A DNA stretch of 64,000 bases from Pseudoscleropodium purum (taxonomy: Eukaryota; Streptophyta; Bryopsida; Hypnales; Brachytheciaceae). Every line of letters begins with the position of its first letter. Within the stretch, counting starts at the first letter, position 1. Under the pieces are notes generated by a model. That model worked only from the letters and a program-made list of their open reading frames with translations, was not told the origin of the DNA and did no database searches. Positions 1-11,837 of the stretch are shown one piece after another. The translations under genes were made by a program, and so were the position numbers. The stretch lies in contig OZ017799.1 of NCBI GenBank assembly GCA_963969395.1, positions 17,052,501-17,116,500 of the forward strand, read 5' to 3'.

Positions 1-1190
1 TCTTCAAATTCAAATCTTCAATTTAATCAAGTATTATACTGTATGAGTGAATATAAAAGTTTTATAAAAGTTTTCAACTTTTAACCTTAAATTGACATCT
101 CCTATTTTCTACTCTAGAAATTGATTATATTAAAGATATTAATTTAAATGGATATGAGTTATTTTTCATCTTTTAAGTTCTATATATCTTATTTGTGTTA
201 ATCCAATAGGAAAGTCAAAGTAGATGTTGTAGGGAGAGACACATTGCTTTGTTAATAAGTGTGACACTTCCCAAGAGAAAAAATCTAGAAAGAAACTTGG
301 TCAACCTTTCAAGTGGTTTCTATCAACAAAAGAGGGAGTTGCAAGGAAAGACCATTATAAAGAGATTTTTGAAATCTAAAAGATGTTCAAAATTCAAATT
401 CTTTTGCAACAATTTGAGAAAATCCGAAAGTTAGTGTCTTTGACATGGGTGTTGGCCAAAATGTAGGTGTATTTTTTGAAAATGAACAATCTAATCTCCC
501 CTTCTACAGTCCAATTTCAATGCCTTGTAGAGATTGATTCAATTGAAGATTTGAATTTATAAGGGCACACTTACTATAAGACAATAGAAACATTTCATAA
601 TATAAATTTTCAAATATATGTACTTTCAAATCATGATTCAAACAAAACACAAGTTAAAAAAACAAGGGTGCACTTTCAGAATAAGGCATGTAAACCCATA
701 ATCAACACTACCCCAAATGCAACACCTACAATTGAATCAAAAAGCATCACAAGATGTACACACTCCAAACATGAGAGTCTATGAGAGCCTAGTGGTGATT
801 TTTGGTACACGTAGAAACGATACCTTTAAAAATTCACAACTTGTTCATGCTATACCTAAATAATGTATGCAAATGTATGTTGAAATCTCCTTTCAAGTTG
901 CCAATAAGATCCAATAAAAACTCTTTTTTGTTTAATAATAATAACTTTGCTCAATTATAATTAGTGGCAACTATATTGTGGGATTGGTGTGCACATATAC
1001 CTTAACTTTAACCCTATAATGTTGCCATGGACACTAAGTGTCCAATGGATGACAAAGAATTATCATGTGTAGGACAGAAGTGCAACTATTTATCCTTGGA
1101 CTTTTGTTGTGAAAAGGGAACATCTTCTACAGTGTTTTGACTTCCAATGCATTCTTTTCCATTTTTTGAAGCAATTGATTCCCACGATAT
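1..1190. other. AT-rich intergenic sequence, nothing recognised
   Basis: No open frame here shows a recognisable domain, and codon use is not gene-like. No terminal inverted repeat or tandem array was seen. The 61-residue frame near 249 on the plus strand looks like chance. Confidence 0.6.
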
Positions 1191-2354
1191 TAGAAAACAA
1201 TGATGTCTTCATCGACCAGCCCGTCCTTACAGGGTTAATATGCAGTATGCCAACTTATTGAGCTCCAGCAACAGGCTAGATTCCTCCGAGTTTCCAACAG
1301 GCTTCTAAACTAAGTAGCCCTGGACACCGTCAGTCCACCCCGGCCAAAGGATTCACAAGGTCGTCACAATTCTAACCACCCGAAACGGCCTCCTCACGAA
1401 TATTCCATGCACTCATGATTTCCTAACGATTGTACACTGCAGGAGGCCAAGACGTGTCAGTGATAGAGTAGAGCATGCACCGCTCTCGCTATCTCCAAGC
1501 TTATCTTCGTATGTATACTATGTGGATGCCCGTCTTGCAGAGAGCGTTTCTGCTAAGTCTGTACCATTCTCTGCACCTGATTGTTGGGGTCACATGGTGC
1601 TATGATGCGAATGTCAGGTCTTTCGGTACACGCTTAGCTACTACGAACTGAACTCCGTCCCTACTCCCCAGATCCGACTCACAAGATGCGCATTCGCAAC
1701 AGATTTCGAAGCGATCAGTTGTGTGTAGGCCGGGTGAGGAACTACAGTACTGTAGCTAGCTAGGACAAGGTGCTTCCCAGGGAATAAGCTCCTGCTACGA
1801 ATGTTGTGTGTCGCAAATTGGGAGTGCATTGTGGGATTATTATGAGTTTAGAATCCCACATTTGATTGTTTTCCAAACTGTGCGTGGTTTGTGGAAACAA
1901 GGATCAGATGCGAGGGTAGTATTCCAAGTAGCGAGTCTTTGTTCCCATGACGCATTGCGCACTACAGTAGTTCCTTACCAAAAGCATGGGGAGTTTCTGA
2001 GACGAAATACAGCGTCAATCGCTTTCCAAAGCGTGTTTCTTCAGTAATTTAGTCTTGTAATTGTATTCTCTAGTGTCGAGATAGAAGTGAGAAGTGAAAG
2101 TGGATGACCTACTGTTAACGCTCATGAAGCGTAACCCATGCGTAACTCACTGTCGAATAGCGGTTCATTCTTACGGAATGGAATGTACGTAACAATGTGC
2201 TCAGAATACAAACGAAAAATTTGGAGGGTTATCCACTCGCAATAGAGAATCGATCACACGCAGACACTCAAAGCACAGACGCACAGTCAATTTCGAACAC
2301 TCCGACCATGGCCGGAGCTACTATTCCATCGTCTCCATTATTTCAATTGCTACA
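1191..2354. other. low-copy, GC-richer sequence downstream of the TPR gene
   Basis: Base composition is more balanced than in the rest of the window and no repeat family is seen. Short open frames exist on both strands (for example around 1641-1829 and 1808-2047), but none carries a recognisable motif or credible splice pair. It may be gene-proximal intergenic DNA or an unrecognised non-coding transcript. Confidence 0.5.
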
Positions 2355-2360
2355 TTTATT
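2355..2360 (-). promoter_or_regulatory. candidate polyadenylation signal of the TPR gene
   Basis: The plus-strand hexamer TTTATT reads AATAAA on the minus strand. It lies about 280 bases past the stop codon of the TPR gene, a normal 3' UTR length. This is a sequence match only; transcript ends are not visible. Confidence 0.4.
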
Positions 2361-2640
2361 GGTACAAGCGCAATGATTACTACTCCCGATCCCTCACCTA
2401 GCTCCCTACCTTGACTACACACCGGTTTTTTACACTCGTATCAAAATTGTGAGTCACACCAAAAAATCCCATTTCCTTCAGGGGTCGCCACCGTATGACA
2501 GCAAAAACTACAACTAGCATAACTAAAACTCACATCCCAGAACTGCTCATTCCAAACCATTTTGATTTGCAAAAGGAGTTCGGTGTAAGGTAGTATTACA
2601 CTTTCACACATGACTCGGCTCTCATCCTTTTTACTCCGCA

Positions 2641-4907
2641 TCATGAATTCCCCACGAAGCAGGTAGCAGAGCACTTGGAATATCGAGAATCCTCCGAGTG
2701 CCAGAGGAAATGCGAATACTCCCCCGCGTGGTGAGGGTTGGTGGGATCTAGAGCTGCTGCGGCACGGAACGCCCGTTCAGCAGTCTCGATGTCACCACGC
2801 GCCAGCCATAAGAACGTCGCGAATCGGCCCAGCACTTCCTGGTCCGCGGGGTCGGCTCGAATGGCACGGTGGAAATACTCTTCCGCCCTGAAAAATCGAT
2901 CCCACACACACAACGTCAGTGACTGTGAGCAAAATTTATCATTGCATACTTTAATAGACAACATTCTTCCAGAAGAAAAGAAGCTTAAAGACAAAGACAA
3001 AACATGGAGGTGGCGCTCACGAAACAGCCAAAACCAAAGCATTCACGACATCAGAAAGATCCATCAGTAATATCCCTCATGAGAAATTCAAGAAATCAGA
3101 AAGATTCGAAATGGATTTAAAGAAAGTTCGTTTTTAGTGTGAACTTGGCCATGAAGATAATATACCGCAACTGATATTGCAATTGTAAAACCGTGATGTG
3201 CAAGAGAAGATGCTTGTCAAAATCTTAGATAAAGATGACTCTGAAAGTGTGGAACCAGAGAGTAGTGATGAAGAGAAGACAGAAAGAAAAGTGAGAAATG
3301 GAACAACGACAGAGAGGGAGCCACAACCATCACATAGCAAGAAATGAAGCTTTGCAAAATGGTTATCACCTGTTGTTGTCGTGGCGGACGACGTAGAGAA
3401 ACTGCGCATAGTTCGAGAGAAGCATGACATTCGCCGGCTGGGAGCTGATGGCATGTTGATACTCCAGCTCTGTTTTGTCGAAGCACGTATAGTTGTCCGG
3501 GCTAATGGTGGCTTGCACCGGCGCCACGAGCTTCTTTCCCTCGTCTTTCTTGAAGACAGGCAAAGGTTGCCATCCCGCGTTTGCTTCCATCTCCTTCATG
3601 GCCTCCGCCATCAACTCATTCATCACCCGCTCTTCTGAGGACGACATCTTGACATCATCCAGGTCAATTCGAATCTCGGAAAGCATATCACTAAAGGTTC
3701 TGTGGAGATTTTCCTGTTTCGCAGGGAGTGCGACGCCCTTGTTGCGTCGGTTGAGCTCCTTGCGAAGCCCCGCGGCCACATCTTCCTTCACAATCGTTGT
3801 CGTAGATTGTGGCGGGCTTGGGCTGGCCATGGCGGAAGCCGCGGCAAGAGCCAGGTCAGCGCCCAAAGCGTGCACGGTGAAATCCGCAAGAAGCGTCATA
3901 ATCGAGAGCATGTACTCCGGCGTGGACGCGAACACTTGCTGGAACAGCCACGCGAACGACAGGTCCATGTCGCGTTGCATTGGCGTCAGGAGCTGCATCA
4001 CGTAATCTTCTTGCATTTCCAGCGCATGCCCGTGCATGCTCTTGATAATAAACACAAGCGCCGTGAACGCATTCGACATGGAGCAGGAGCCTCGCGCGCG
4101 CTCCTTGTGCTTCCGCCGCTTCAAGCTTCGGGGGAGTGTTGAGAGCTTCAACCCGCCCACGTCTTTGGCTAATCCGACAACACCCTCGTCCTTGTCTACG
4201 GGGACTTGCGGCAGCGGCTGCGGCACTACCGCATTGGGCGTGTAAGAGCACTCCGGTTGCGTACGCAACGACGACTCCAGACGATCTTTCAACGAATCGA
4301 AAGACTCCTGCGCTTGCTCCAGCACAATCGATTTCTTCGGGATGGTCACCTTGTGACCCCCTGTGGAAGCCGTTCTCTTGAGCTGCGTGCCCCCGCGCGG
4401 GAGACGAAAAGCTTCCCCCTTTGACTTGCCGAAGCTTTGCCATTCCTGTGACATAAATGGAGGCGGCGGGAAGGTATCCCGGTGCAACATACCTCCGGGA
4501 CGCAGCGTGTTATCAAGCGTTGCGAAATTCCATTCGCGATCCTCCTCGAACCGCTCCGACCACCCGTCGTCACCGTCCATGGAAGCGCGGGCATTGCTGC
4601 TGACTTCCAAGCTATCCAGGCAGCCGCGACTGCCGGACCTTCGCATTGCGCCGTTCTCTTCGATTGACTTTCGACTGCCCAGAAACTCCGACAACGCGGA
4701 GCCCACCGATTGCGCGCGGCGGATGGTGCTCCTACTGCAGCCGCTGGCTCGCCAGTCCACTTTCGGTGAACTGCCACCCGGGGTGAGCGAGCCCTGGCGA
4801 CGCAAAACTGAACGCCCCTCGTCGGGGATAATCTCCAACGAGAGCGGCGCTTGCAAGGAGCTTTGGGCGGCCATGACGAGAGGTGGCTTGGACGAAACCA
4901 CAATCAT
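2641..4907 (-). CDS. plant TPR-like superfamily protein (two exons)
   Basis: Read as join of exon 1 (4907 down to 3370) and exon 2 (2887 down to 2641), giving 594 residues. The intron (3369 down to 2888, 482 bases) has a donor after AACAACAG with GTGATAA and an acceptor TTTTTCAG; the junction codon is Arg and phase is kept. Residues 1-240 are Ser-, Gly- and Arg-rich and probably disordered. Residues 278-349 hold the family-specific hydrophobic helix block (SNAFTALVFIIKS ... FAWLFQQVFASTPEYML). Residues about 475-590 form TPR-type helical repeats (LEYQHAISSQPANVMLLSNY; AEEYFHRAIRADPADQEVL; AERAFRAAAALDPTNPHHA), ending in the family-like tail YSHFLWHSED. The architecture matches Arabidopsis At2g29670/At3g47080-type proteins, whose role is not well established. 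A second in-frame Met at codon 12 (MAAQSS, 4874) is an equally good start. The gene is GC-rich and intact, unlike everything to its right. Confidence 0.85.
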
Positions 4908-6115
4908 TCACAACGCACGCTCTCAAATTACAAACGCAAGGGACTTCGAATCTCAACCTGGATTCTTCCAATCGAACAATCACCAGAACCAGAACCTAGT
5001 AGCCCTTGAAACCACAACGACACAAGTCAGAGCGTTCGCCATATCTGCCCCATTCGCAAGTACTCTCTTCCCAGGCTTCAATTTCTTCACACCAGAAACG
5101 CCCCTTCCTCCTCCAAAACTAGTTCCTCAAAAAATATGAATCGCTCGAAGATTATAAGAAGACACGAGAGAAAAAGACGTCAACGGATGTCCAGTTCGAA
5201 AGATGCGTTTACAACATGGGTTGCGCAATTGAACAGGCACTAAAGACGTTGCCCATGCCGCGTCAGGTGAAGTAGAGTACAAACATAGGCCGCCGCTAAT
5301 GCTAATGCTGCTGCTACCAGTCTCGGAAGGGCGAAGGACGGAGGAGAGAAAACGAAGGGCTGAGTGTGGGGGTACAGAATTTTGAGCGAGCCAGTGGAAT
5401 GTAAAAAGCAGGGAAGACCATGAATTTCCCCGTCAGAAAGCGACAAGAAGCAGAGAATGGGAGGTGCGAAACGCTGCACGAGACAGCTGGGGACGGTCGC
5501 GAAGATTCTGACTGGGCAGGCTCCCGCCGGGAGTGCAAGTGCAAGTTTCAGTAGACTCCTAGACCCCACAAAATTGTATCTTGAAAAAATCTGCGCAAAA
5601 GGCCTGCACCACGACGAAGCCTTTTGAACGTCCTCTCGTCGTCCTCACACTCAACCACTCACACCTCACTCAACCATCGTTGCCTCGTTGGGTAGCAAGA
5701 GAGCCCTAAAGCAGACGCAGTCCGTCCAACCAGGCAGAGCTCTAATCACTTTCTACCTTAAATTTTTTTTTTTTTTTTTTCAATGAAGTTGGATGCGACC
5801 ACGCGTGAAACTGAAATTGGGGGTTGCAGGAAGTGCGCACTGTTATCTAATTGATCCAGATTCGGCTGGAAACTTCAGGATTCCACCTGGATGCGTGAGA
5901 TTCGTAAGGATTCATCGCTGCGGCGTGGCTGCGATGAAAGGGATGAACGGCGGGGATGTGGATGGATGAGATCTGAGGTGGCGGTCCGAGGAACGGATGG
6001 ATGGGGATGGGATGCTGGCTGCAATTATTACCGGGTTCACTTCATTCACTCCCATCACTCCCATCACTCCGTTCACATTATTCATAGAATTCACATAATG
6101 TAGAAGTTGCATCAC
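4908..6115 (-). promoter_or_regulatory. 5' leader and promoter region of the TPR gene
   Basis: This is GC-richer DNA directly upstream of the TPR start, with no supported coding frame; overlapping short frames on both strands show no domain. A run of 18 T lies at 5763-5780. A short imperfect repeat of CACTCCCAT sits near 6047-6070. The region plausibly holds the 5' UTR and promoter, but no specific TATA box or transcription start can be assigned by eye. Confidence 0.45.
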
Positions 6116-6184
6116 GACCGTACCACCTTCGGAGAGTCACACATTACATTTCCAAAACTTCATTTCTACTAGTGTGTCCCGTGC

Positions 6185-7095
6185 ATTCTCATGGTCAAAA
6201 TAAAAGTAAACATAATTTTCTCATTTTTTAATTTGTACAAATTTCGGAATTCAATAACTTTCACACCATAGGTTCCAATGCCATGAAACAAAATCCAAGA
6301 ACCCTTCCTTGTAAAGAGTTTTTCAACCATATCAAAAATGCAATCGGGAGATGCACTATTCTGGAGATCTCACCGTAACAAATAAGCAAAACAAATAACC
6401 TAATTTAAAATATGGATTGGTGTATTGTATGCCATTGCCACAATCAAAATAAATCTAAAAGTAATTTTTTTTTAATTTTAATTTATGAAAAATCCAAAAA
6501 TCAATAACTTTCACACCATAGGTCCAAAGGCCATAAAACAAAGCCTATACATCTTTCCTTGTACAAATCTTTTCGATGGTACCAAGATCACAACCAAGGA
6601 CCTATATATATGAAAATCTCACCATAACAAACAAACAAAACAAATAAACAATCTAACTTAAGATATGGATTTCTAACCTCCAATAGTGAGATCAATAATC
6701 CTTTTCAATCTCTATCTATATGATAAATTAGGCTATTTCTTTTATTTTGTTTGTTACAATGAGATATTTGGAACCATGCTTTCCATGGTCATATTTTTGT
6801 AGCGTTGGAAAGCTCTCTATGAGGAGGGGTGCAGAGGCTTTGTTTCATGGCATTTGAACATATGGTGTGAAAGTTATTGAATCTCAAAATTTTAATAAAT
6901 TAAATAATATTTTATATTTTATATTTATTGTGGTAATGGCACAAGGCATGCTAGTTTATACCTTAAGTTAGGTTGTTTGTTTGTTTGTTTTATGTGTTAC
7001 AGTGAGATCTCCTAGACCATGTGTTTGCTAGTCACATTCTTGATATTTTTGATTGTGATAATGGCACATGGCATATGGCACATGGAATACTTGTA
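6185..7095. repeat. direct-plus-inverted array of an approximately 240-bp repeat
   Basis: Two head-to-tail copies (about 6185-6424 and 6425-6690) share CAATAACTTTCACACCATAG, a following CCATRAAACAAA block, and CTCACCRTAACAAA near the end. Two reverse-complement copies follow (about 6725-6955 and 6956-7090, the second shortened), carrying TATGGTGTGAAAGTTATTGA. The arrangement + + - - could fold into a long imperfect hairpin. No flanking target duplication was found, so transposon class is undecided. Confidence 0.7.
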
Positions 7096-7768
7096 GAAAT
7101 AAAGAATGCACTCATTCATTCAATAATATGATAAATTTTGATTGACCACCTTAGTAATATGGTGCATCCTTCTAGGATTAATTAACAAAACACTTTGTAT
7201 TATCTCCATCTATCACATTTGTAGATTTCTTTTAGCTAAAGGAAAAAAATCATTTCTCCTTTTCACATGCTTGAAGTTGAATATCAAGTATTATAGAAAG
7301 AAGGAATAGATGATAGGGAAATGTTTTTCTTCTCTTATATATTTCCTTAGAATGTTTTCTAGAGTTTTTTAGATAACATGACCCTTGCTTGGATATATTC
7401 TAAGCGAATCACCATTGTATTAGAGACTTCCAACCTTCAATAAGATCACTAAGGCTTGAGCATTGGATTAAAGACTAATGTACCAAAGTGAAATAGCACA
7501 AGATTATTTTTGTTATGTCAAAGAGTCACTTTCGTCTTAAAGTTGTAGTGGTAAAAGGTCTAAAGGTTGCAACAATTGGTCTAATAATTATAACATTCAA
7601 TGTCAGGCTCATGCTCAAGATTGTACTCAATATCTAAAGAGTCTTTAAAAGCCTTCTAATTAGACATATTGGAATAAGTAACTATCAAAAAGTTAAACAA
7701 GTATTAGGTAGACAAAGATATACCATCTTGTTGTACTTTGGCAAATCTCCCTTTTTTATATACAACTC
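7096..7768. other. AT-rich spacer, nothing recognised
   Basis: No coding frame, tandem repeat or terminal inverted repeat was recognised between the inverted array and the Harbinger element. Confidence 0.6.
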
Positions 7769-7771
7769 TAA

Positions 7772-7808
7772 GGGCCGGTTTAGACTACGGTCAAGAAGTG
7801 AACCGGTC
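7772..7808 (+). repeat. left terminal inverted repeat of the Harbinger element
   Basis: 37 bases matching the right end in reverse complement with a single difference at position 30 (A here, C at the right end). The target duplication TAA precedes it directly. Confidence 0.95.
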
Positions 7809-8252
7809 AAGAATTCTAGGAAAATGGAGCAATATGATTGGAGCAAATCTTGTTCTTGACCAGAGTGGATTTACACTCGGCCAACTCTTGTCCGGTGGAG
7901 AACTTGAAGTATGGATGAAAAAATGACATGGCATCCTAGGTGGCAACACTTTTTGTAAGAGTTCTTGACCGGAGGCCAAGTTTCTTGTCCGGCCTCAACC
8001 CCCGGACAAGAAACTGGGCTTCTGGTCAAGAGCTACTTTCAATAAAATATAGTTTTCCCCGCACGAATCGCAATGCCGTTGCAACTCTCCTCTTGTTACA
8101 AATTCAAGTATTTCAAACAAATCCTCTCACTCGATCAACGTAGCTCTTCACAAATCCTCAAGTCTCCAAAGTGATCTTGGTGAGTTCAAAAACTTGTGCA
8201 CATTCCTAGTTAGTTTGGTGTTTGAAAGAAATTAGGTGTTTTGAACAACTGC

Positions 8253-8819
8253 CAACTTCGGCGTCTTGTATCTTGGTCATGCAAGGTCCAAATGCTATGA
8301 GACTTGTGTTGAAAGTTGAGTAATGTTGTCTAGTTTTAGTGTTATAAATTTCATAGACATTGAGCAAAAACCGAGTGACCGATTGGTGTTTGAGTACAAA
8401 GAGGTTTAGTGAGAGGGGAGGTGAAAGTAACCTTAGGGTCTGTCAACTTCGGCGTCTTGTATCTTGGTCATGCAAGGTCCAAATGTTATGAGACTTGTGT
8501 TGAAAGTTGAGAAATTTTGTCTAGTGTTTGTGGTATAAATTTCATAGACATTGAGAAAAAACAGAGTGACTTATTGGTGTTTGAGTACAAAGAGGTTTAG
8601 TGAGAGGGGAGGTGAAAGTAACCTTAGGGTCTGTCAACTTCGGCGTCTTGTATCTTAGTGATGCAAGGTCCAAATGTTATGAGACTTGTGTCAGAAGTTG
8701 CACAATTTTTTCTAGTTTTTGTGGTATAAATTTCATAGACATTGAGCAAAAATCGAGTGACTGATTGGGGTTTGATTACAAGGAGGTTTAGTGGGAGGGG
8801 AGGTCAAGGTAACCTCAAT
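8253..8819 (+). repeat. left 3 x 191-bp subterminal array of the Harbinger element
   Basis: Units start at 8253, 8444 and 8635, an exact 191-base period. Each begins CAACTTCGGCGTCTTGTATC; the first two end with CCTTAGGGTCTGT before the next unit, while the third ends less cleanly near AACCTCAATG. The array ends about 155 bases before the MYB-like start codon, so it occupies that gene's promoter or leader. The same unit is present in reverse complement upstream of the transposase. Confidence 0.93.
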
Positions 8820-8974
8820 GTTTGGCATTTCTATTGTCTTGGATTTTTTGTGTTGAAAGGTCTAATTTCAATTCAATTTGTTGGGAAGTTGTGCATTTGC
8901 ATATAACTTTGAAATTGTTACTAATGTGATGGTGTTGTGTGTATTTCAGAGTTGCTATTTCGTCTCCTTTTGAG

Positions 8975-10251
8975 ATGGCAAGTTTCTCGCAGCTCCCTTT
9001 CACTTGCAGCCAAGATGAGGACTATGTGGGTAGTGAAAATTTTTTTAGCCCCGCGACTCAAAGTGAGAGTGCTTTCAAGCCCTACTTGGAAGAGCCTTCT
9101 TCAACTAGTAGATCTTTGGTTGGAGACATTCAAGCGTGTGACAATGATTTGGATGTTGGAGGGAAGGAAGCTCAAAATGAAGAAGATTGCGAAATTGTTG
9201 AGCCTTCAAAGAAAAGAAGATCTAGACCTGTGAAGAAGAAGACTCCAACCAAGAAAAAAAACAAAAAAGAAGAAGTTCAGGAAGAAGACATGGAGGAGAA
9301 AAAGAAGAATTGGCCAGACAGTGATGTTGAGCACCTCATTGCAATTCGAGGTGAAATGCATGGAGAATTCGAGAAGAATGCTAAAAAACAAGGTATGCTT
9401 TTCATTTACTACACAAGCATTATTTGAATATTTAACAATCATTTTGGAATATGAAGTTTAATATCAATCTATCAATTTTCAATTGCATAACTACAATTTC
9501 AATAACTTTATACATTTTTTTTTGCATGTAGTTTCTTCATCATAATGAAGCTATATAAATACATCTCAAGTTTTGTATGCATGTGATTCTAAATTTTCAC
9601 TATCCTAATTTCTTAATGTACTTTAACAAATTCTTCTTTGCAATTTCTCAAAATTATTTCATTAGTTTTAAAATTATCTTAGAGCATTTCTATTTCTTTC
9701 ATGTCTTTGAACATTTTCATTTGCTTCATATCTTTGAAGAATCATTATATTTTTTTGCAGGTGTGGATATATGGATTCGACTTCAAGCACGAATGCTTGC
9801 TGCAATTCCCGGATTTTCTCGCACAGCTGAAGCATGCCGGAAGAAGTTTGAGAACATTTTCAAGTCTTACAAAGATGACAAGCTTGCCAATTCAATCTCT
9901 GGAAACAACAGACATGAATGTAAGTTTTATGACTCCTTGGATCAGTGGTGGCATCAAGCTGGATCTGTTTTAAAACATGTTAGTGCAACTACAGCGGACA
10001 ATGTAAATGTTGATGCACAAATTGATGACGAAGAAGCAGGCTGTGATGCATCTCAAAATTTATTTCATGAAGATGCTTCTCAATCTAAACCTTCATCGCG
10101 TCCAAAAAAAACAAAATTCCATGATCAAGCTCTAGTTTACTTCGGAAAAATGGTAAACAATGGAGCAGCTATGCTAGAACATTTTGGCAAAACCAATGAG
10201 TTGCTAGGGAAGATAGATCAACAAATGGAGCATTTGATTGACAAACTCTAG
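8975..10251 (+). CDS. Harbinger ORF1: MYB/SANT-like (trihelix) DNA-binding protein
   Basis: Two exons, 8975-9392 and 9761-10251, coding 302 residues. The intron (9393-9760) has GTATGC at its donor and TTTTTTGCAG at its acceptor and splits a Gly codon. Start chosen at MASFSQLPF; a further ATG 36 bases upstream is in frame, but a pyrimidine-rich AG near 8949 suggests a leader-intron acceptor between them. Residues about 80-105 are a Lys/Arg-rich nuclear localisation stretch (SKKRRSRPVKKKTPTKKK). The SANT/trihelix domain follows, with NWPDSDVEHLI, DIWIRLQARM and ACRKKFENIFKSYKDDK. In this superfamily the MYB-like protein partners the transposase, binding element ends and aiding nuclear import (established for Ping/Pong and fish Harbinger). 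The frame is intact. Confidence 0.88.
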
Positions 10252-10349
10252 TTCTCTTCTATGTCAAAACTAGAGTCTAGAAGAAATGTTACTTTAGCTG
10301 TTTTGGCAAGATGGTCCTTATAGTAACTCGTTGCCAACATCATGTGAGT

Positions 10350-11668
10350 TCACATAGCTTCTTGTAACATGGCTTGCATCCTCTCTTCACGATCTACTCT
10401 ACTTTCACATCCTATATCTATGTCTTCAAAAATTGTTGTATCATTTTCCATAGGATCTTGAAATTCAACTTGTACGACTTGTTTTTGCATATTTTTCATT
10501 TCTAATATGCTTGCTTCGAGTGCATAGAATGTATCTGCATTTTTTAAATCACCAAAACATTCTGCTCGAGTTTTCTTCATATCTTCTTTCGCCGTTCTTG
10601 CCCACTCAGAATCAAATTCTTCTCCATGTATAATGCATAGATTGTGGAGACATAAGCAAGTTGTCACAATATCTGGAATGTTTTCAAGTGGCATATCAAT
10701 TTTCTTCAATAATATCCTCCATCTTCCTTTCAAAATGCCAAATGCACGTTCCACAGCCATACGAGTGCTAGATTGAATAAAGTTCCAATGAGCCTTCTCT
10801 CTTGATAAGCCTTCCTTTGCTCCTTTGAAAGGTGAATAGAACCATGGACGCATTGGATATGCAGCATCTCCAATAAATTTGTATGGTAAAAAGGCTCCTG
10901 ACATAGTTTTCTTTCCAATCTCTGATTTTTGAAATAGGGTCCAATCATGTATACTTCCAGCCCATCCAAAATCATAGTCCCAAAATTTGCATTGAGCATC
11001 AACTACTCCTTGCAATAATGCTGAATAAAATCCTTTTCTACAATAATATGAAGTAGGATCTACTGTTGGAGCAATAATTGGAATATGACTACCATCTATT
11101 GCCCCAAGAATATACGAAATTCCATGCAAACTTTCAAACTCTATAGAAATTTGCTTCATCCAATGTAATGTAGGTTTTTGAAAACCAAAGGTCTCAAAAG
11201 CCTTTTCATTCCCTCACAAGTTTCTCAAACAATGATGGAAGCACTAGCTTTAGACATTCTGTACAAATCGGCAAGTGTTTGCAAAGAATCACCAGAACCC
11301 AATCTATGCAAAGTCAAAGAAATTCTGTCTTTAAGTGGAATGCAACGTCTCAATCTTGTATCCTTCTTGCTCAAAATTGGTGCAAGCAAATTGCACAAAT
11401 ACAAAAATGTAGGTCTACTCACCCAAACACGGTCCTTGAACATTTTTGCGCTATATGATGCAAGAAATTGTGAGGTAAATCCACACGGTCGTTCATACTT
11501 CCATATTGTTCTCTCTTTGCTCCCAAATAATAAAAAAGCCATCATCATAATTGCTCCATTGTGTTGATGCACAATAACCTTTTGTATTCCCATAATTGAA
11601 ACAATCACGTACTTCAAAACCATAAGAATAAATAGAGTAACTAAGATTTTCTTTCTTCTACCTTCCAT
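10350..11668 (-). pseudogene. Harbinger DDE transposase, broken by a stop and a frameshift
   Basis: The upstream segment (11668 down to 11225) gives 147 residues with the N-terminal helix-turn-helix region (FKDRVWVSRPTFLYLCNLL ... LQTLADLYRMSKASASII), then hits TGA at 11227-11225. The downstream segment (open through to 10350) resumes in another frame with FGFQKPTLHWMKQISIEFE. It carries the catalytic triad: Asp in GAIDGSHI, Asp in FIGDAAYPMRPW, Glu in MAVERAFGILKGRW (residues 22, 98 and 137 counting from its first Met). Spacings are normal for the DDE_Tnp_4 family. The interval 11165-11224 still reads as transposase-like sequence, so a stop plus frameshift is more likely than an intron; a 77-base GT-AG intron there is possible but short. 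The gene converges on ORF1 with 98 bases between stop codons. Confidence 0.85.
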
Positions 11669-11837
11669 GACACTAGATCAAAAGAAATGAGAGGAAAATT
11701 TGAAAGGAAGATTGAGTAGAACACATCAACTATACAGTGATATGCACTAATTCTCCACACAATGAATATGGGATATGTCTTTGTCCTCTTTGGAAGACTA
11801 TGACTACGTTTTTAAAACATGAAGTCTTTTTCCAATG

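Noticed and set aside
3381..5139. Plus-strand and alternate minus-strand frames over the TPR gene
   Set aside because: Shadows of the GC-rich coding exon; only the minus-strand frame shows conserved family motifs and valid splice sites.
11150..11230. 77-base intron restoring the transposase frame
   Set aside because: The intervening sequence still reads as transposase-like, and the length is at the extreme low end for plant introns; kept only as an alternative.
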